Origin: Mesorhizobium sp. M8A.F.Ca.ET.218.01.1.1
Lineage (GTDB): Bacteria > Pseudomonadota > Alphaproteobacteria > Rhizobiales > Rhizobiaceae
DNA: 64,000 bases
Assembly (NCBI RefSeq): GCF_004791165.1
Contig: NZ_SRUZ01000010.1
Location: 62,001-126,000, forward strand
Direction of reading: 5' to 3'
Part shown: positions 8,353 through 17,747 of the stretch, one piece after another
How the letters are laid out: each line of letters begins with the position of its first letter
How positions within the stretch are numbered: position 1 is the first letter of the stretch
Translations under genes and position numbers: made by a program
Notes under the pieces: generated by a model
The model's database searches: none
Told to the model about the DNA's origin: nothing
What the model saw: the letters and a program-made list of their open reading frames with translations, nothing else

Positions 8353-9476
8353 CAGGAGGCCCTTTTCCAGAGGTCGGGATTGAAGGCCTTGAAGCGGCCG
8401 TAAAAGGTTTCGCTGAACAGGATGACGATGAAGATCATGCCTTGCAGCACCAGCACCGTGGCGTCGGGCAGGTCCATGCGGCGCTGGATCAACCCGCCTG
8501 AGGCGTCGATGCCGCCAAGCAGGATGGCGACCGGAATGATGGCCAGCGGGTTGTGGCGGGCGAGGAAGGCGACGAGGATGCCGGTGTAACCATAGCCGGC
8601 GGCGAGCGAGGCATTGGCGCTGCCTTGCACGGCGGCGACCTCCAGCATGCCGGCAAGCCCGGCGAAGCCGCCCGCCAGTGCCGTGAAGCCGACGATGAGC
8701 GGTCCGACGGCCAGCCCCTGCACCTGTGCCGCGCGCACATTACCGCCGGCGATGCGCGCGGCAAAACCCCAGCGGGTCTTTTCGATGAGCACCCAGGAGA
8801 GAACGCAGGCGACCACGCCAACGACCAGCCCCCAATGCACGTCCATGCCCGGAATGTTGCCGATGCGGTAGATGTCCGCCAGCGGCTGGGTTGAAGGTTT
8901 GTTGAGCGAGGCCGGGTCGCGCAGCGGCCTTTCCACCAACTGGTTCATCAGCGCGATGGCGATGTAGGCCATCAGCAGGCTGGAGATGGTTTCGTTGACT
9001 GCCCGGTAGTGGCGCAGCGCGCCGACGGCACCGATCCAGATGCCGCCGGCGGCCATGCCCGCCACGCCCATGGCAAGAATGACGATTGACGATGGCGAGC
9101 CGCTGAGCGCCACGCCGATGGCAGCAGCACCAACGCCGCCCAGCACGATGGCGCCCTCACCGCCGATGACGACGAGGCCAAGCCGCGCCGGGAGTGCCAC
9201 GCAGAGCGCCGCCAGAAGCAGCGGTGCGGCCCGCGACAGCGAGTTCTGGATCGAGAACCAGGAGCCGAAGCCGCCCCGCCACATGGTCTCGTAGAGCAGG
9301 ATCGGCGACTTGCCGACCAGTGCGATGAACAGGCTGAACAGCGCCATGCCGACGACAAGTGCTGCGAGCGGAATGACGAAGGCTTCCGCCCGCCGCGCGA
9401 TCCATTCCAGCACCGGAGGATATCCCCTGGCGCCGAAGAGTGCCGGCATGCCGGCCCCTGTCACCGTGTCCACCAT
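8352..9476 (-). CDS. BMP-type ABC importer permease 1
   Basis: A 374-residue permease, the longer (YufP-like) of the pair, with about ten membrane segments. Typical blocks include LSRAAPLLLAALCVALPARLGLVVIGGEGAIVLGG and the coupling-loop region GYGYTGILVAFLARHNPLAI. It starts 15 bases after the binding-protein gene ends and overlaps the second permease gene by ATGA. It works with the ATPase encoded at 5153-6682 to import the operon substrate. Confidence 0.92.
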   Translation of the reverse strand: MVDTVTGAGMPALFGARGYPPVLEWIARRAEAFVIPLAALVVGMALFSLFIALVGKSPILLYETMWRGGFGSWFSIQNSLSRAAPLLLAALCVALPARLGLVVIGGEGAIVLGGVGAAAIGVALSGSPSSIVILAMGVAGMAAGGIWIGAVGALRHYRAVNETISSLLMAYIAIALMNQLVERPLRDPASLNKPSTQPLADIYRIGNIPGMDVHWGLVVGVVACVLSWVLIEKTRWGFAARIAGGNVRAAQVQGLAVGPLIVGFTALAGGFAGLAGMLEVAAVQGSANASLAAGYGYTGILVAFLARHNPLAIIPVAILLGGIDASGGLIQRRMDLPDATVLVLQGMIFIVILFSETFYGRFKAFNPDLWKRAS

Positions 9477-9491
9477 CGTCCCACCCCCAGA

Positions 9492-10619
9492 TCAGGCGGT
9501 CGAGCCGACGACGCCCTCGACCAGATAGTCCATGCTTTCGAGCTCGATCGCTGTCTCCGGGAAAGCCTGCCCCGCTGTGGCGACGACGGCGCCCTTGTTG
9601 CTCTTCAGCGGCCCCTTGATGACGGCGAAGCCGCCCTTCATCATTTCAGCCAGGGTGGCGTCGAACTGCTTGCGGCCTGCTTCGCCGACGGCGGGCCCTA
9701 GCGGGCTCATCTTGACGAAGCCGTCGGCAAGGCCGCCACGCGTGAAGTTGGGCAGCGGCGTGCCGGCGACGAGATCGTCGACGAACATCTTGTAGACCTT
9801 GGCCCAGTTCCACTCGGCGCCGGTGAGATACTTTTCGGGCGCCAGCGGGCTCTGGTTGGCATGGTAGCCGCAGACGAAAGCGCCGCGCCCGGCGGCGGTT
9901 TCGACCACCACTTTCGGGCTGTCGACATGGCAAGTGATGACGTCGGCGCCTTGGTCGACCAGCGCATTGGTGGCTTCTGCTTCCTTAACCGCCAGAGACC
10001 ACTCGCCGGTGAAGATGACCTGGCAAGTGATGGTCGGATCGACCGAGCGCGCGCCGAGCAGGAAGGAGTTGATGTTGAGCAGCACCTGCGGAATGGGCTT
10101 GGCCGCGACGAAGCCGAGCTTCTTGGTCTTTGAGGTGTGGCCGGCGACAACGCCGTTGAGATACTGGCCCATGCCGATATAGCCGAAATAGGAGCCGGCA
10201 TTCATCGGGTGCTTCGCCTTGTCCCACATGCCGCCGCAATGGCGGAACTGCACGTTGGGGAATTTCGCGCACATGGCCAGCATGTGGGGGTCGAAGTAGC
10301 CGAAAGAGGTCGGGAAGATCAGCGAGGCGCCGTCGAGATTGATCATCGATTCCATCGTCTTCTGGACGTCGACCGTCTCCGGTACGTTCTCCTCCTCCAC
10401 GACAGTTATGCCCTCGATGGCCTTCAGCGTCGCCGCACCTTCGGCATGCGCCTGGTTGTAACCATAGTCATCCTTCGGCCCGACATAGATGAAGCCGACG
10501 GTGGCGCTGGCGGCAAAGGCCCTGCTGACGGGAAAGGCCGCGGACGCAAGCCCGAGTGCCGCTCCGGCGGCGGAGGTCTTGAGCAGCTGGCGGCGGCTAA
10601 GCAAGAATCGGTCGGTCAT
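9492..10619 (-). CDS. BMP-family substrate-binding lipoprotein-like protein, Tat signal
   Basis: This 375-residue periplasmic binding protein is the first gene of the biuret operon. The N-terminus has a twin-arginine motif (S8-R-R-Q-L-L-K14), a hydrophobic stretch and a cleavage site near AFA-AS. The mature part starts with VGFIYVGPKDDYGYNQAHAEG, the BMP (PnrA/Med) family opening motif, and includes SMINLDGASLIFPTSFGYFD and the late block YKMFVDDLVAGT. BMP proteins usually bind nucleosides or purines. Here the downstream genes argue for biuret or an allantoin-like ureide. No lipobox cysteine is present, so it is probably soluble. Confidence 0.92.
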   Translation of the reverse strand: MTDRFLLSRRQLLKTSAAGAALGLASAAFPVSRAFAASATVGFIYVGPKDDYGYNQAHAEGAATLKAIEGITVVEEENVPETVDVQKTMESMINLDGASLIFPTSFGYFDPHMLAMCAKFPNVQFRHCGGMWDKAKHPMNAGSYFGYIGMGQYLNGVVAGHTSKTKKLGFVAAKPIPQVLLNINSFLLGARSVDPTITCQVIFTGEWSLAVKEAEATNALVDQGADVITCHVDSPKVVVETAAGRGAFVCGYHANQSPLAPEKYLTGAEWNWAKVYKMFVDDLVAGTPLPNFTRGGLADGFVKMSPLGPAVGEAGRKQFDATLAEMMKGGFAVIKGPLKSNKGAVVATAGQAFPETAIELESMDYLVEGVVGSTA

Positions 10620-10672
10620 TTCTTATGCTCCCCTGTAGGACCTTTTCCGGGTCGGTTAACGCCTTCTCAAGA

Positions 10673-10686
10673 AAGTGCATGCAATT
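10673..10686. promoter_or_regulatory. Candidate GntR operator, site 1
   Basis: A dyad with core TGCATGCA (AAGTGCATGCAATT, one mismatched pair) lies 54 bases upstream of the biuret-operon binding-protein start. The same half-sites recur at 10764-10777 and 20012-20027, and the first two lie in the divergent region of the GntR gene. The pattern fits a GntR-family operator; binding itself is inferred. Confidence 0.55.
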
Positions 10687-10763
10687 GCTATGCCAATCCA
10701 GAAATTAAAATTTACCCAATAAAATCAGTAATAATATCTTTTGGCATTGCACAATCGAAAGGC

Positions 10764-10777
10764 AACTGCATGCACTT
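10764..10777. promoter_or_regulatory. Candidate GntR operator, site 2
   Basis: Sequence AACTGCATGCACTT, a dyad with one mismatched pair, centred 91 bases from site 1 in the shared promoter region of the biuret operon and the GntR gene. Two sites at this distance would allow looping or autoregulation. The rest of this 287-base intergenic region is AT-rich and shows no gene. Confidence 0.55.
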
Positions 10778-10906
10778 TTTGCCTTGAAATCAGACAATTT
10801 GACAGGAAGATTAAAACATAGGCATACAGGGTACGACTGAGTCGGAAGCGGACTTTCGTTCGGCCGGTTCATGGTCTGGAAATGAAAACGGAGGCTTGGA
10901 GGAGGC

Positions 10907-11626
10907 GTGTCGGGAAAGCGCAGCTTGGTCCGATTGGGAACGACCGTTGATCAGATGGTGAGGGCCATCGGCGACCGCATCGTCACCGGCGTACTGCGCC
11001 CTGGTGAAAAGCTCGACGAAACCTCGCTTGCCGCCCGCTTCGAGGTGTCGCGCACCCCTGTGCGCGAGGCGCTCGGACAGCTAAGCGCCATGGGTCTGGT
11101 TGAAAGGCGACCGAACAGAGGCGCCATCGTCGCCGTCGTCACCCAGGAATATCTCACCTCGATGTTCGAAAGCATGGCTGAACTTGAAGGCATATGTGCG
11201 CGCTTCTGCGCCGAGCGCATGACCGTCAGCGAGCGCCGCGCGCTCGAGGCCGAGCACGAGGCCTCGGCACGGCTGGTGCGGCTGGGCGCCGAGGAAGACT
11301 ATGAATATTTCAACACCGAGTTTCACAGCCGGCTCTATCGCGGCGCTCACAGCACGCACATCTATGAGCTGACAGCGACGACGCGCAGCCGTCTTGCCCC
11401 TTTCCGGCGTGCCCAGTTCAGGTTGGCCGGACGCCTTGCCAAATCCTGGCAGGAGCATGACGCCATAGTCACCGCGATCCTGCGTGGCGACAGTGCCGCT
11501 GCGGGGGCGGCCGCAAAGGACCATGTCGCAATCGTCAGCGTGGCAAGCGCAGTTTTTGCCGTCGGTGAGCAGCCAAGTGGCCCAAGAGCAGCAACGCCAT
11601 TCGCCGCCACCTTATCAGGCAAATGA
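10907..11626 (+). CDS. GntR-family regulator (FadR/FCD subgroup)
   Basis: A 239-residue regulator with an N-terminal winged helix (residues about 12-75; LDETSLAARFEVSRTPVREALGQLSAMGLVERRPNRG contains the recognition helix) and a C-terminal helical FCD domain with the usual metal-site carboxylate and histidines (FNTEFHSRLYRGAHS, WQEHDAIVTAI). The start is a GTG with GGAGGAGG immediately upstream; an ATG at 10882 is out of frame. It is transcribed away from the biuret operon and towards the end of the purine/Rieske operon. The TGCATGCA palindromes in front of both operons make it the likely local regulator of both, with an imported compound or breakdown product as effector. Confidence 0.92.
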   Translation: MSGKRSLVRLGTTVDQMVRAIGDRIVTGVLRPGEKLDETSLAARFEVSRTPVREALGQLSAMGLVERRPNRGAIVAVVTQEYLTSMFESMAELEGICARFCAERMTVSERRALEAEHEASARLVRLGAEEDYEYFNTEFHSRLYRGAHSTHIYELTATTRSRLAPFRRAQFRLAGRLAKSWQEHDAIVTAILRGDSAAAGAAAKDHVAIVSVASAVFAVGEQPSGPRAATPFAATLSGK

Positions 11627-11701
11627 CCTGAGCTTCTGAGGCTCATCCACTTTCGAGTATGTTGGCCCCTGAGGCCTGCTCACAAGCGGCATTGGAATTG
11701 C

Positions 11702-12613
11702 TCAGTGTTCGAAAGGCTCTCCCAGCGAAGCCACGCCGTTGAGCTTGAGCAGGCGCCGGTTCGAGGAAATGACGCCCAGCACGACGATTGTCACGAGATA
11801 AGGCAGGCTCGACAGAAGTTGCGAGGAAATGTCGAGCCCGGTCGCCTGGGCCGCGAGGCTTGCGAGGGAGACGGCGCCGAAGAGGCAGGCGCCGAGGAAG
11901 ATACGGCTGGTGAGCCAAGTGCCGAAGACCACGAGCGCGATCGCGATCCAGCCGCGCCCGGCGATCATGCCGTCGGCCCAGAGCGGCGTGTAGACCACGG
12001 CCGCGTAGGCACCGGCGAAACCCGCAAACGCGCCGCCGAAAGCGACAGCGGCGAAGCGCACGGCAATCACCGGATAGCCCAGCGCATGGGCCGCCTTGGG
12101 ATTCTCGCCGACGGCGCGCACGACAAGGCCGGTCTTGGTGTAGGCGAATATCGCCCAGATGGCGACGGTCACGGCCAGCGAGAGCCACACGATGACGTCC
12201 TGAGCGAAGAGGCCGCCGATGACCGGGATATCTGAAAGCCAGGGCAATGAAAGCTTCGGCAGGCCTTTGACCGTAAGGCTCTCATAGCTCTTGCCGAACA
12301 ATGCCGAGAGGCCCTGGCCGAGTATGCCTATAGCGAGTCCCACCGCGACCTGGTTGGCGCGGAACCCCAGCGCGATGATGGCAAAGACAAGGGAAAGAGC
12401 CGCGCTGGCGAGGCCCGCGGCGAGGAAACCCAGGAGGTGACCGCCGCCGTGATAGACGATGATGAAGGCGACGACCGCTCCCATGGCCATCATTCCCTCC
12501 ACGCCGAGATTGAGGACGCCGGCCCGCTCGGCCACCATTTCGCCCAGCGCGGCCAAAAGGAACGGCGTGGCCGCCGCCAGCATTCCGGCGACGATGAACT
12601 CGAGGGCATTCAT
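11702..12613 (-). CDS. BMP-type ABC importer permease 2 (second operon)
   Basis: A 303-residue BPD_transp_2 permease with the family motif GEMVAERAGVLNLGVEGMMAMGAVVAF at about 20-46 and about eight hydrophobic helices. The start at 12613 overlaps the upstream permease stop by ATGA; the longer frame adds only that gene's sequence. It is the last gene of the second importer operon. By family the cargo is a nucleoside, purine or similar heterocycle, which fits the deaminase and oxygenase encoded upstream. Confidence 0.92.
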   Translation of the reverse strand: MNALEFIVAGMLAAATPFLLAALGEMVAERAGVLNLGVEGMMAMGAVVAFIIVYHGGGHLLGFLAAGLASAALSLVFAIIALGFRANQVAVGLAIGILGQGLSALFGKSYESLTVKGLPKLSLPWLSDIPVIGGLFAQDVIVWLSLAVTVAIWAIFAYTKTGLVVRAVGENPKAAHALGYPVIAVRFAAVAFGGAFAGFAGAYAAVVYTPLWADGMIAGRGWIAIALVVFGTWLTSRIFLGACLFGAVSLASLAAQATGLDISSQLLSSLPYLVTIVVLGVISSNRRLLKLNGVASLGEPFEH

Positions 12614-13710
12614 GGAGTGCTTCCGTGAGCGGCATGGCGCCATTCGAGCCGGTAGCGGACGAAGGCCATGGCGACGAGATAGGCGAGCAGCAGGCTACCC
12701 TGGAAGACCCGGACAGCGGCGATCGGCAGATTTGCCGAGACCATGGCGTTGTCGCCGCCGATATAGAGGGCCGCCATGAGCAGCGCGGAAAAAACGATGC
12801 CTATCGGGTGAAGGCCACCGAGATAGGCCACGATGATGGCGGCGTAGCCGTAGCCGGTCGAGATGGAGCGCTGCAACTGGCCGAGCGGCCCGGCCACCTC
12901 GGCAGCCCCGGCGAGGCCAGCCGCTAAGCCACCGATGAGGAGCGAAAGCCAGATCGCGCGTCCTTCGTTGAAGCCGGCGTATCCGGCCGCGCGCGGCGCA
13001 AGGCCGCCGACCTGCAGCTTGTAGCCGGCGAAACTCCTTTGCATGAAGACCCAGGCCGCGAGGGAGAACGCGAAGGCGATAAGCAGCGAGACGTTGACGC
13101 GGGTGCCGGGGATCAGGATCGGTACCATCGCGTCGTACTGGAACATCACCGACTGCGGGAAGTTGAAGCCGGCCGGGTCCTTCCAGGGGCCAAGAAGCAG
13201 ATAGTTGAGAAGTTGCGCCGCAACGAGCGCCAGCATGAGCGACACGAGAATCTCGTTTGCGTTGAGCCGCACGCGCCAGAACGCCGTGAGCGAGGCCCAA
13301 AGCGCGCCGCCCAGCGCGCCGAGGACGAGCATGGCGGGCCAGATCCACTGACCTGTTGCCTGCGGGAGCCAAATGGGAATGGCCGACGCGAAGATCGCGC
13401 CGAGGATGAACTGGCCCTCGGCGCCGATGTTGAAGATCTTTGCGCGAAAGCCGATGGCAAGCCCCTGCGCGATCAGCAGCAGCGGCCCCATCTTGAGCAG
13501 GACTTCCGAGAATGAGGCCCAGGAGAGGAAGGGCTCCAGAAGCATCGCATGGAAGACGGCGCCCGGGTCGCGGCCCATCAGCAGGTAAAGCCCGAGATTG
13601 AGCAGCGTCGCCAGACCGAGCGCGGCGGGCGGGGCGACCAGCTTGATTGCTGGCGAGGCGTGTTCACGTCGAATCAGCACGGGAAGGGAGGGTCGGAACG
13701 AAGCGCTCAT
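12610..13710 (-). CDS. BMP-type ABC importer permease 1 (second operon)
   Basis: A 366-residue inner-membrane permease of the YufP/NupP type with about ten membrane segments. Recognisable blocks are MGPLLLIAQGLAIGFRAKIFNIGAEGQFILGA and YGYAAIIVAYLGGLHPIGIV. It starts at the ATG at 13710, which overlaps the ATPase stop by 4 bases. It pairs with the following permease and is energised by the double ATPase encoded just upstream. Confidence 0.92.
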   Translation of the reverse strand: MSASFRPSLPVLIRREHASPAIKLVAPPAALGLATLLNLGLYLLMGRDPGAVFHAMLLEPFLSWASFSEVLLKMGPLLLIAQGLAIGFRAKIFNIGAEGQFILGAIFASAIPIWLPQATGQWIWPAMLVLGALGGALWASLTAFWRVRLNANEILVSLMLALVAAQLLNYLLLGPWKDPAGFNFPQSVMFQYDAMVPILIPGTRVNVSLLIAFAFSLAAWVFMQRSFAGYKLQVGGLAPRAAGYAGFNEGRAIWLSLLIGGLAAGLAGAAEVAGPLGQLQRSISTGYGYAAIIVAYLGGLHPIGIVFSALLMAALYIGGDNAMVSANLPIAAVRVFQGSLLLAYLVAMAFVRYRLEWRHAAHGSTP

Positions 13711-15230
13711 GCGGGGATCTTTTCGGCCGTCGAATGCGCGCCGATCATGTAACGGCCGATCTCCTCGGGCCTGGTGTCGCGCGTCACTAGCGGCGCGCTC
13801 AGCCGACCCTGATGGATCACCTGGATCGCATCGCAAAGCTCGAACAGTTCCTCCAGTTCCTCCGAGATGACCAGAATGGCCATGCCTTCGTTGCGCAGGG
13901 CGACAAGGCGCTGGCGGATGGCGGATGCCGCGCCGACGTCCACTCCCCAGGTGGGCTGCGCCACAAACAGCAATTTAGGGGACAGCATAATCTCGCGGCC
14001 CACGATGAATTTCTGGAGATTGCCTCCCGAAAGCGCCCCCGCCTCGGCCTCGGGACCCGGTGTACGCACGTCGTACTGCCGCACGCAGTCTTCTGTGAAG
14101 GCCTTCGCACGGGCCGTGTCGACGAGGCCGCGTTTCAAGAGGCCGGAGGGATGTGCGGTCAGCAGGCTGTTGAGGACGAGCGACATTTCGGGCACCGCGC
14201 CACGGCCCAGCCGTTCCTCCGGAACGAAGGCGAAGCCCAGCCGCCGGCGGGCAGCCGCATCGAGCGCGCCGACATCCTTTCCCATGATGAAGATACGCTG
14301 TGACTGTTCGCGCGGCAGCATCGTCTCGCCCGAGATCAGCGCGGCGAGTTCGCTCTGCCCGTTACCCGAGATGCCGGCGATGCCGAGGATCTCGCCCGCC
14401 CGGAGCGTCAGGCTGACATCGGAAAGCGCCGCGGCGAAGGGATCGTCGGGTCGATGGTCGAGGCCGACGATTTCAAGGCGCTTTTCCCCGCCGGAATGTG
14501 CGACTGCCGGCATGGGCTGCGGCATGTCGCGGCCGATCATCATGCGGGCGAGGTCGTGCGCGTCGTGGTCGCGGGGATCCACATTGCCGGTGATGCGACC
14601 GCCGCGCAGGATGGTCGCGCGGTCGCAGACCGCACGGATTTCCTCCAGCTTGTGCGAGATGAAAAGGATGGACACGCCGCCGTCGCGCAGCCGCCGCAAT
14701 GTCTCGAAAAGCTTCTCCACCGATTGCGGCGGCAGGACGGAGGTCGGTTCGTCGAGGATCAGGAGCTGCGGTTCGGTCATCAGGCAGCGGATGATTTCCA
14801 CCCGCTGCCGCTCTCCAACCGAGAGCGCGTGCACATGGGCGAGCGGATCGACTTCCAGGCCGAAGTCGCGGCCGAGCTTGCAGATGCCTTGCGCAAGGTC
14901 CGATTTCCTCCCGGGCACGACCAGCCGGACGTTCTCCACCACCGTCAGCGTCTCGAACAACGAGAAATGCTGGAAGACCATGCCGATCCCCTTGCGCCTC
15001 GCATCCGCCGGGGACGCGAGCGCCAGGGGGTCTCCTTTCCAGGTCGCTGTTCCGGCGTCCGGCTGCTCGACGCCGTATATGAGCTTCATCAGCGTCGATT
15101 TGCCCGCACCGTTCTCTCCGAGGATCGCGTGGATAGAGCGCGGAGCCACGTCCAGATCGATGTCCCGATTGGCATGGATCTGGCCGTAGCTCTTGGAGAT
15201 GCCGCGCAGCGACAGGAGCGGGGCGGTCAT
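13707..15230 (-). CDS. BMP-type ABC importer, double ATPase (second operon)
   Basis: A 507-residue double ABC ATPase. Domain one has Walker A GENGAGKSTL at about 38-47, signature ALSVGERQRVEIIRCL and Walker B LLILDEPTSVL. Domain two has GISGNGQSELA in the Walker A position and LSGGNLQKFIVGREIM. The start at 15230 is two bases after the binding-protein stop; the frame continues upstream through the binding-protein gene but makes no sense there. It is the same architecture as the ATPase at 5153-6682, so the window holds two complete importers of one family. Confidence 0.92.
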   Translation of the reverse strand: MTAPLLSLRGISKSYGQIHANRDIDLDVAPRSIHAILGENGAGKSTLMKLIYGVEQPDAGTATWKGDPLALASPADARRKGIGMVFQHFSLFETLTVVENVRLVVPGRKSDLAQGICKLGRDFGLEVDPLAHVHALSVGERQRVEIIRCLMTEPQLLILDEPTSVLPPQSVEKLFETLRRLRDGGVSILFISHKLEEIRAVCDRATILRGGRITGNVDPRDHDAHDLARMMIGRDMPQPMPAVAHSGGEKRLEIVGLDHRPDDPFAAALSDVSLTLRAGEILGIAGISGNGQSELAALISGETMLPREQSQRIFIMGKDVGALDAAARRRLGFAFVPEERLGRGAVPEMSLVLNSLLTAHPSGLLKRGLVDTARAKAFTEDCVRQYDVRTPGPEAEAGALSGGNLQKFIVGREIMLSPKLLFVAQPTWGVDVGAASAIRQRLVALRNEGMAILVISEELEELFELCDAIQVIHQGRLSAPLVTRDTRPEEIGRYMIGAHSTAEKIPA

Positions 15231-15232
15231 GG

Positions 15233-16330
15233 TTACTTGGGCAGCGGCGTGGTGACACCCTTGACGTGCCAGTCCATGGCGACGATCTCGGCCACGGCCA
15301 TAGTCTTGCCGGCGGGGACGCCTTCGCTGCCGTCGGCCTTGGCGATCGGACCGGCAAAGGGCGAGAAGCTGCCGTCGGCGATCTTGGCTTCGACTTCCTT
15401 GATCTTGGTCATGATGTCTGCTGGGATGCCCGGGTTCCAGTCGACGACCTCGACGACCTTGTCGCCGACCCCCAGGAAGGCGCTGGCGCCCTTGAAGGTA
15501 CCAGCAAAGTGGGCGTCGACCGAGGCTTTGAAGAAGGGCGACCAATCGGTCGCCACGCAGCCGAGATAGGTCTTGGGCGCGTATTTCTTCATTGACGAGT
15601 TGAGGTTGAAGGCGGGGATGCCTGCCTCTTCGCAAGCCGCGACGACGGAAGGCGTGTCCTGCGCGTTGGAGAAGATGACGTCGCATTTCTGCGCCAGCAG
15701 CGCCTTGGCGGCTTCCTGCTCCTTGGCCGGGTCGAACCAGGAATTCACCCATACGACGGAAACCTCGACATCGGGCTTCACAGCCTGCGCACCCAGCGTG
15801 AACGCGTTGATGGAGGTTATCAGCTCGGGGATGGCGAAGGCCGACACCGAGCCGAGCTTGCCCGTCTTCGAAAGCGAGGCCGCCGCCATGCCCATCAGAT
15901 AGGTGCCCTGGGAATATTGTGCCGCGAAGGGTGAGAAGTTTGGCGCCACCTCGAAACCGGACGCGTGCAGCACGGTGACATCGGGATTGCGGCGCGCGAT
16001 CTGCAGGGCGCCGTTCTGATAGCCGAAGGAGCCGGCGATGAGGACCTTGTTCCCGTCCGCGACCGCCTTGTTCATGATGCGGTCGGCGTCGGGGCCTTCC
16101 TGAATGTTTTCGAGGATGGTGACCTTCACCTTGTCGCCATAGGCGGCCTTGACCGGCTCGAGCCCGTCGGCCAGCGCACGGCCCCAGCCGACGTCGCCGA
16201 CCGGCGAGGGGACCACCAGCACGATGCCCAGCGGTCCGTCGGCGGCGAGCACGCGGCTGCCCACCGCGGCGACGAGCCCGGTAGCGGCGGCGCCCTTCAT
16301 CAAGGTTCTGCGGGTAAGATTTGTCAGCAT
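15233..16330 (-). CDS. BMP-family substrate-binding protein (second operon), Tat signal
   Basis: A 365-residue periplasmic binding protein of the BMP/PnrA family. The N-terminus MLTNLTRRTLMKGAAA carries a twin-arginine motif and cleaves near VLA-AD. The mature part opens with LGIVLVVPSPVGDVGWGRALADG and contains the family block AGSFGYQNGALQIARRNPDV. It lies 36 bases after the deaminase gene and 2 bases before the ATPase gene. Family members bind purine nucleosides, so a purine-like substrate for the upstream oxygenase and deaminase is a reasonable guess. Confidence 0.92.
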   Translation of the reverse strand: MLTNLTRRTLMKGAAATGLVAAVGSRVLAADGPLGIVLVVPSPVGDVGWGRALADGLEPVKAAYGDKVKVTILENIQEGPDADRIMNKAVADGNKVLIAGSFGYQNGALQIARRNPDVTVLHASGFEVAPNFSPFAAQYSQGTYLMGMAAASLSKTGKLGSVSAFAIPELITSINAFTLGAQAVKPDVEVSVVWVNSWFDPAKEQEAAKALLAQKCDVIFSNAQDTPSVVAACEEAGIPAFNLNSSMKKYAPKTYLGCVATDWSPFFKASVDAHFAGTFKGASAFLGVGDKVVEVVDWNPGIPADIMTKIKEVEAKIADGSFSPFAGPIAKADGSEGVPAGKTMAVAEIVAMDWHVKGVTTPLPK

Positions 16331-16366
16331 GTCGGTTCCCCTTGCTTTTGGTTTTGGTTTTGGTTG

Positions 16367-17746
16367 CTAGAATTCCACGGTGGCGAGCGCCGCCTCGGCT
16401 TGCGCGAACAGCCTTGCCTCGTCGAGCCCGGGGAATTCTCCCTTGGCCCAGACGATGCAGCCGTTGATCATCGTCATGTCGGTCGGCGTGCCGATGCCCA
16501 CCTTGGCCAGCAGGCTCAGTGGATCATGCCGCGTGCCGACATAGTCCATGCGCCGCGTGTCGATGGCGAACAGGTCGGCGGCCATGCCGGGCGACAGCCT
16601 GCCGATATCGCCGCGCCCGAGCAGCGCCGCGCCACCTGTCGTCGCATAGCCGAGGAAATCGACCGGCGGCGGAACCGGGTGGTCGCGTGTCGACGCCGCA
16701 AGGCATTGCAGCATGTAGGCTGAATGGATGCAGTGCATCAGGTTGGAATTGTCATTCGAGGCGGCGCCGTCGCAACCCAGTCCTACACTCAGCCCGAGGG
16801 CCGACATCGCCGGTATGTCGGTGATTTCGGCGCCGACGAGATAGACCGGCTCCGGGCAGTGCGCCACGCCGGTGCCGATAGCGGCCATCTTGCGCAGTTC
16901 GTCGTGGGTCAGTTCCCAGCAATGGGCATAGAAGGCATCCGTCCCGGAGAAACCGATCTCGGCGCAATAATCCACCGTGCGCAGGCCGTGGCGGGCTTGC
17001 ATGACCAGACTTTCGCCTTCGCCGACATGGGTGTGCATGCGCACCTTGCGGTCGCGCGCCAGCGCTACCGATTCCACGAATGTCTCGCGATAGCAGTTGA
17101 CCGGCTGGCAGGGCGCGACCACGACCTGACGCATGCTGAACTTACCGTCATCATGGTAGGTGTCGATCAGCCGGGCGCAGTCGGCGATGAACTCGTCCGT
17201 CGTTTCCAGCATGGCGTCGGGGATGGTCGAGCCTTCCGATTTCGGCAGCGTGTTGCCGCCACGTCCGGCATGGAAGCGCATGCCGAGCAGTTCGGCCGCC
17301 TCGAACTGTCGGTCGATCAGCCTTTTGCCGGCATGCCGCGGAAAGCAGTATTGATGATCGAATGCCGTCGTGCAGCCGTGCTTTATCAATTCCGCCATGG
17401 CCGTGACCGATGAGTGATAGAAGCACTCCTCGGTCAGCCGTGAGAAGATGGGATAGATGCGGTCGAGCCATTCGATGACCGACAGCTTCGTCCAGTCCAG
17501 ATCGGCGCGGTTGCGCACGAAGCACTGAAAGAAGTGGTGATGGGTGTTGACGAGGCCGGGATAGACGAACCAACCGGCGGCGTCCTGCGTGACGGTCCCC
17601 ACAGGCAACACACCCTTATCCAGGGCTTCGCCGATGGCCCGTACAGCCGGGCCGTCGGTCAACACATCGACGTTGCGGCGGACGCGCGGACCGTCGCCAT
17701 CGTCCACGATGACCGCGGCACAGTTCTTCAACAGATAACCCGCCAT
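16367..17746 (-). CDS. Amidohydrolase, 8-oxoguanine/isoxanthopterin deaminase-like
   Basis: A 459-residue amidohydrolase-superfamily deaminase (ATZ/TRZ group). Metal and catalytic residues are visible: the NTHHHFFQ motif (H69-H71), MHTHVGEGES with the third His and catalytic Glu, AHCWELTHDEL with the substrate-side His, and LGCDGAASND with the Asp. The NTHHHFFQ and HVGEGE arrangement is that of 8-oxoguanine and isoxanthopterin deaminases rather than atrazine hydrolases. It would remove an exocyclic amino group from an oxidised or methylated purine or a pterin. It lies two bases after the GST-like gene in the same operon as a purine-type importer. Confidence 0.85.
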   Translation of the reverse strand: MAGYLLKNCAAVIVDDGDGPRVRRNVDVLTDGPAVRAIGEALDKGVLPVGTVTQDAAGWFVYPGLVNTHHHFFQCFVRNRADLDWTKLSVIEWLDRIYPIFSRLTEECFYHSSVTAMAELIKHGCTTAFDHQYCFPRHAGKRLIDRQFEAAELLGMRFHAGRGGNTLPKSEGSTIPDAMLETTDEFIADCARLIDTYHDDGKFSMRQVVVAPCQPVNCYRETFVESVALARDRKVRMHTHVGEGESLVMQARHGLRTVDYCAEIGFSGTDAFYAHCWELTHDELRKMAAIGTGVAHCPEPVYLVGAEITDIPAMSALGLSVGLGCDGAASNDNSNLMHCIHSAYMLQCLAASTRDHPVPPPVDFLGYATTGGAALLGRGDIGRLSPGMAADLFAIDTRRMDYVGTRHDPLSLLAKVGIGTPTDMTMINGCIVWAKGEFPGLDEARLFAQAEAALATVEF

Positions 17747-17747
17747 T

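Noticed and set aside
16343..16364. Tandem TTTTGG tract between the deaminase and binding-protein genes, possible phase-variable repeat
   Set aside because: Only about three copies, outside any coding frame and away from a promoter, so slippage would have no clear effect.
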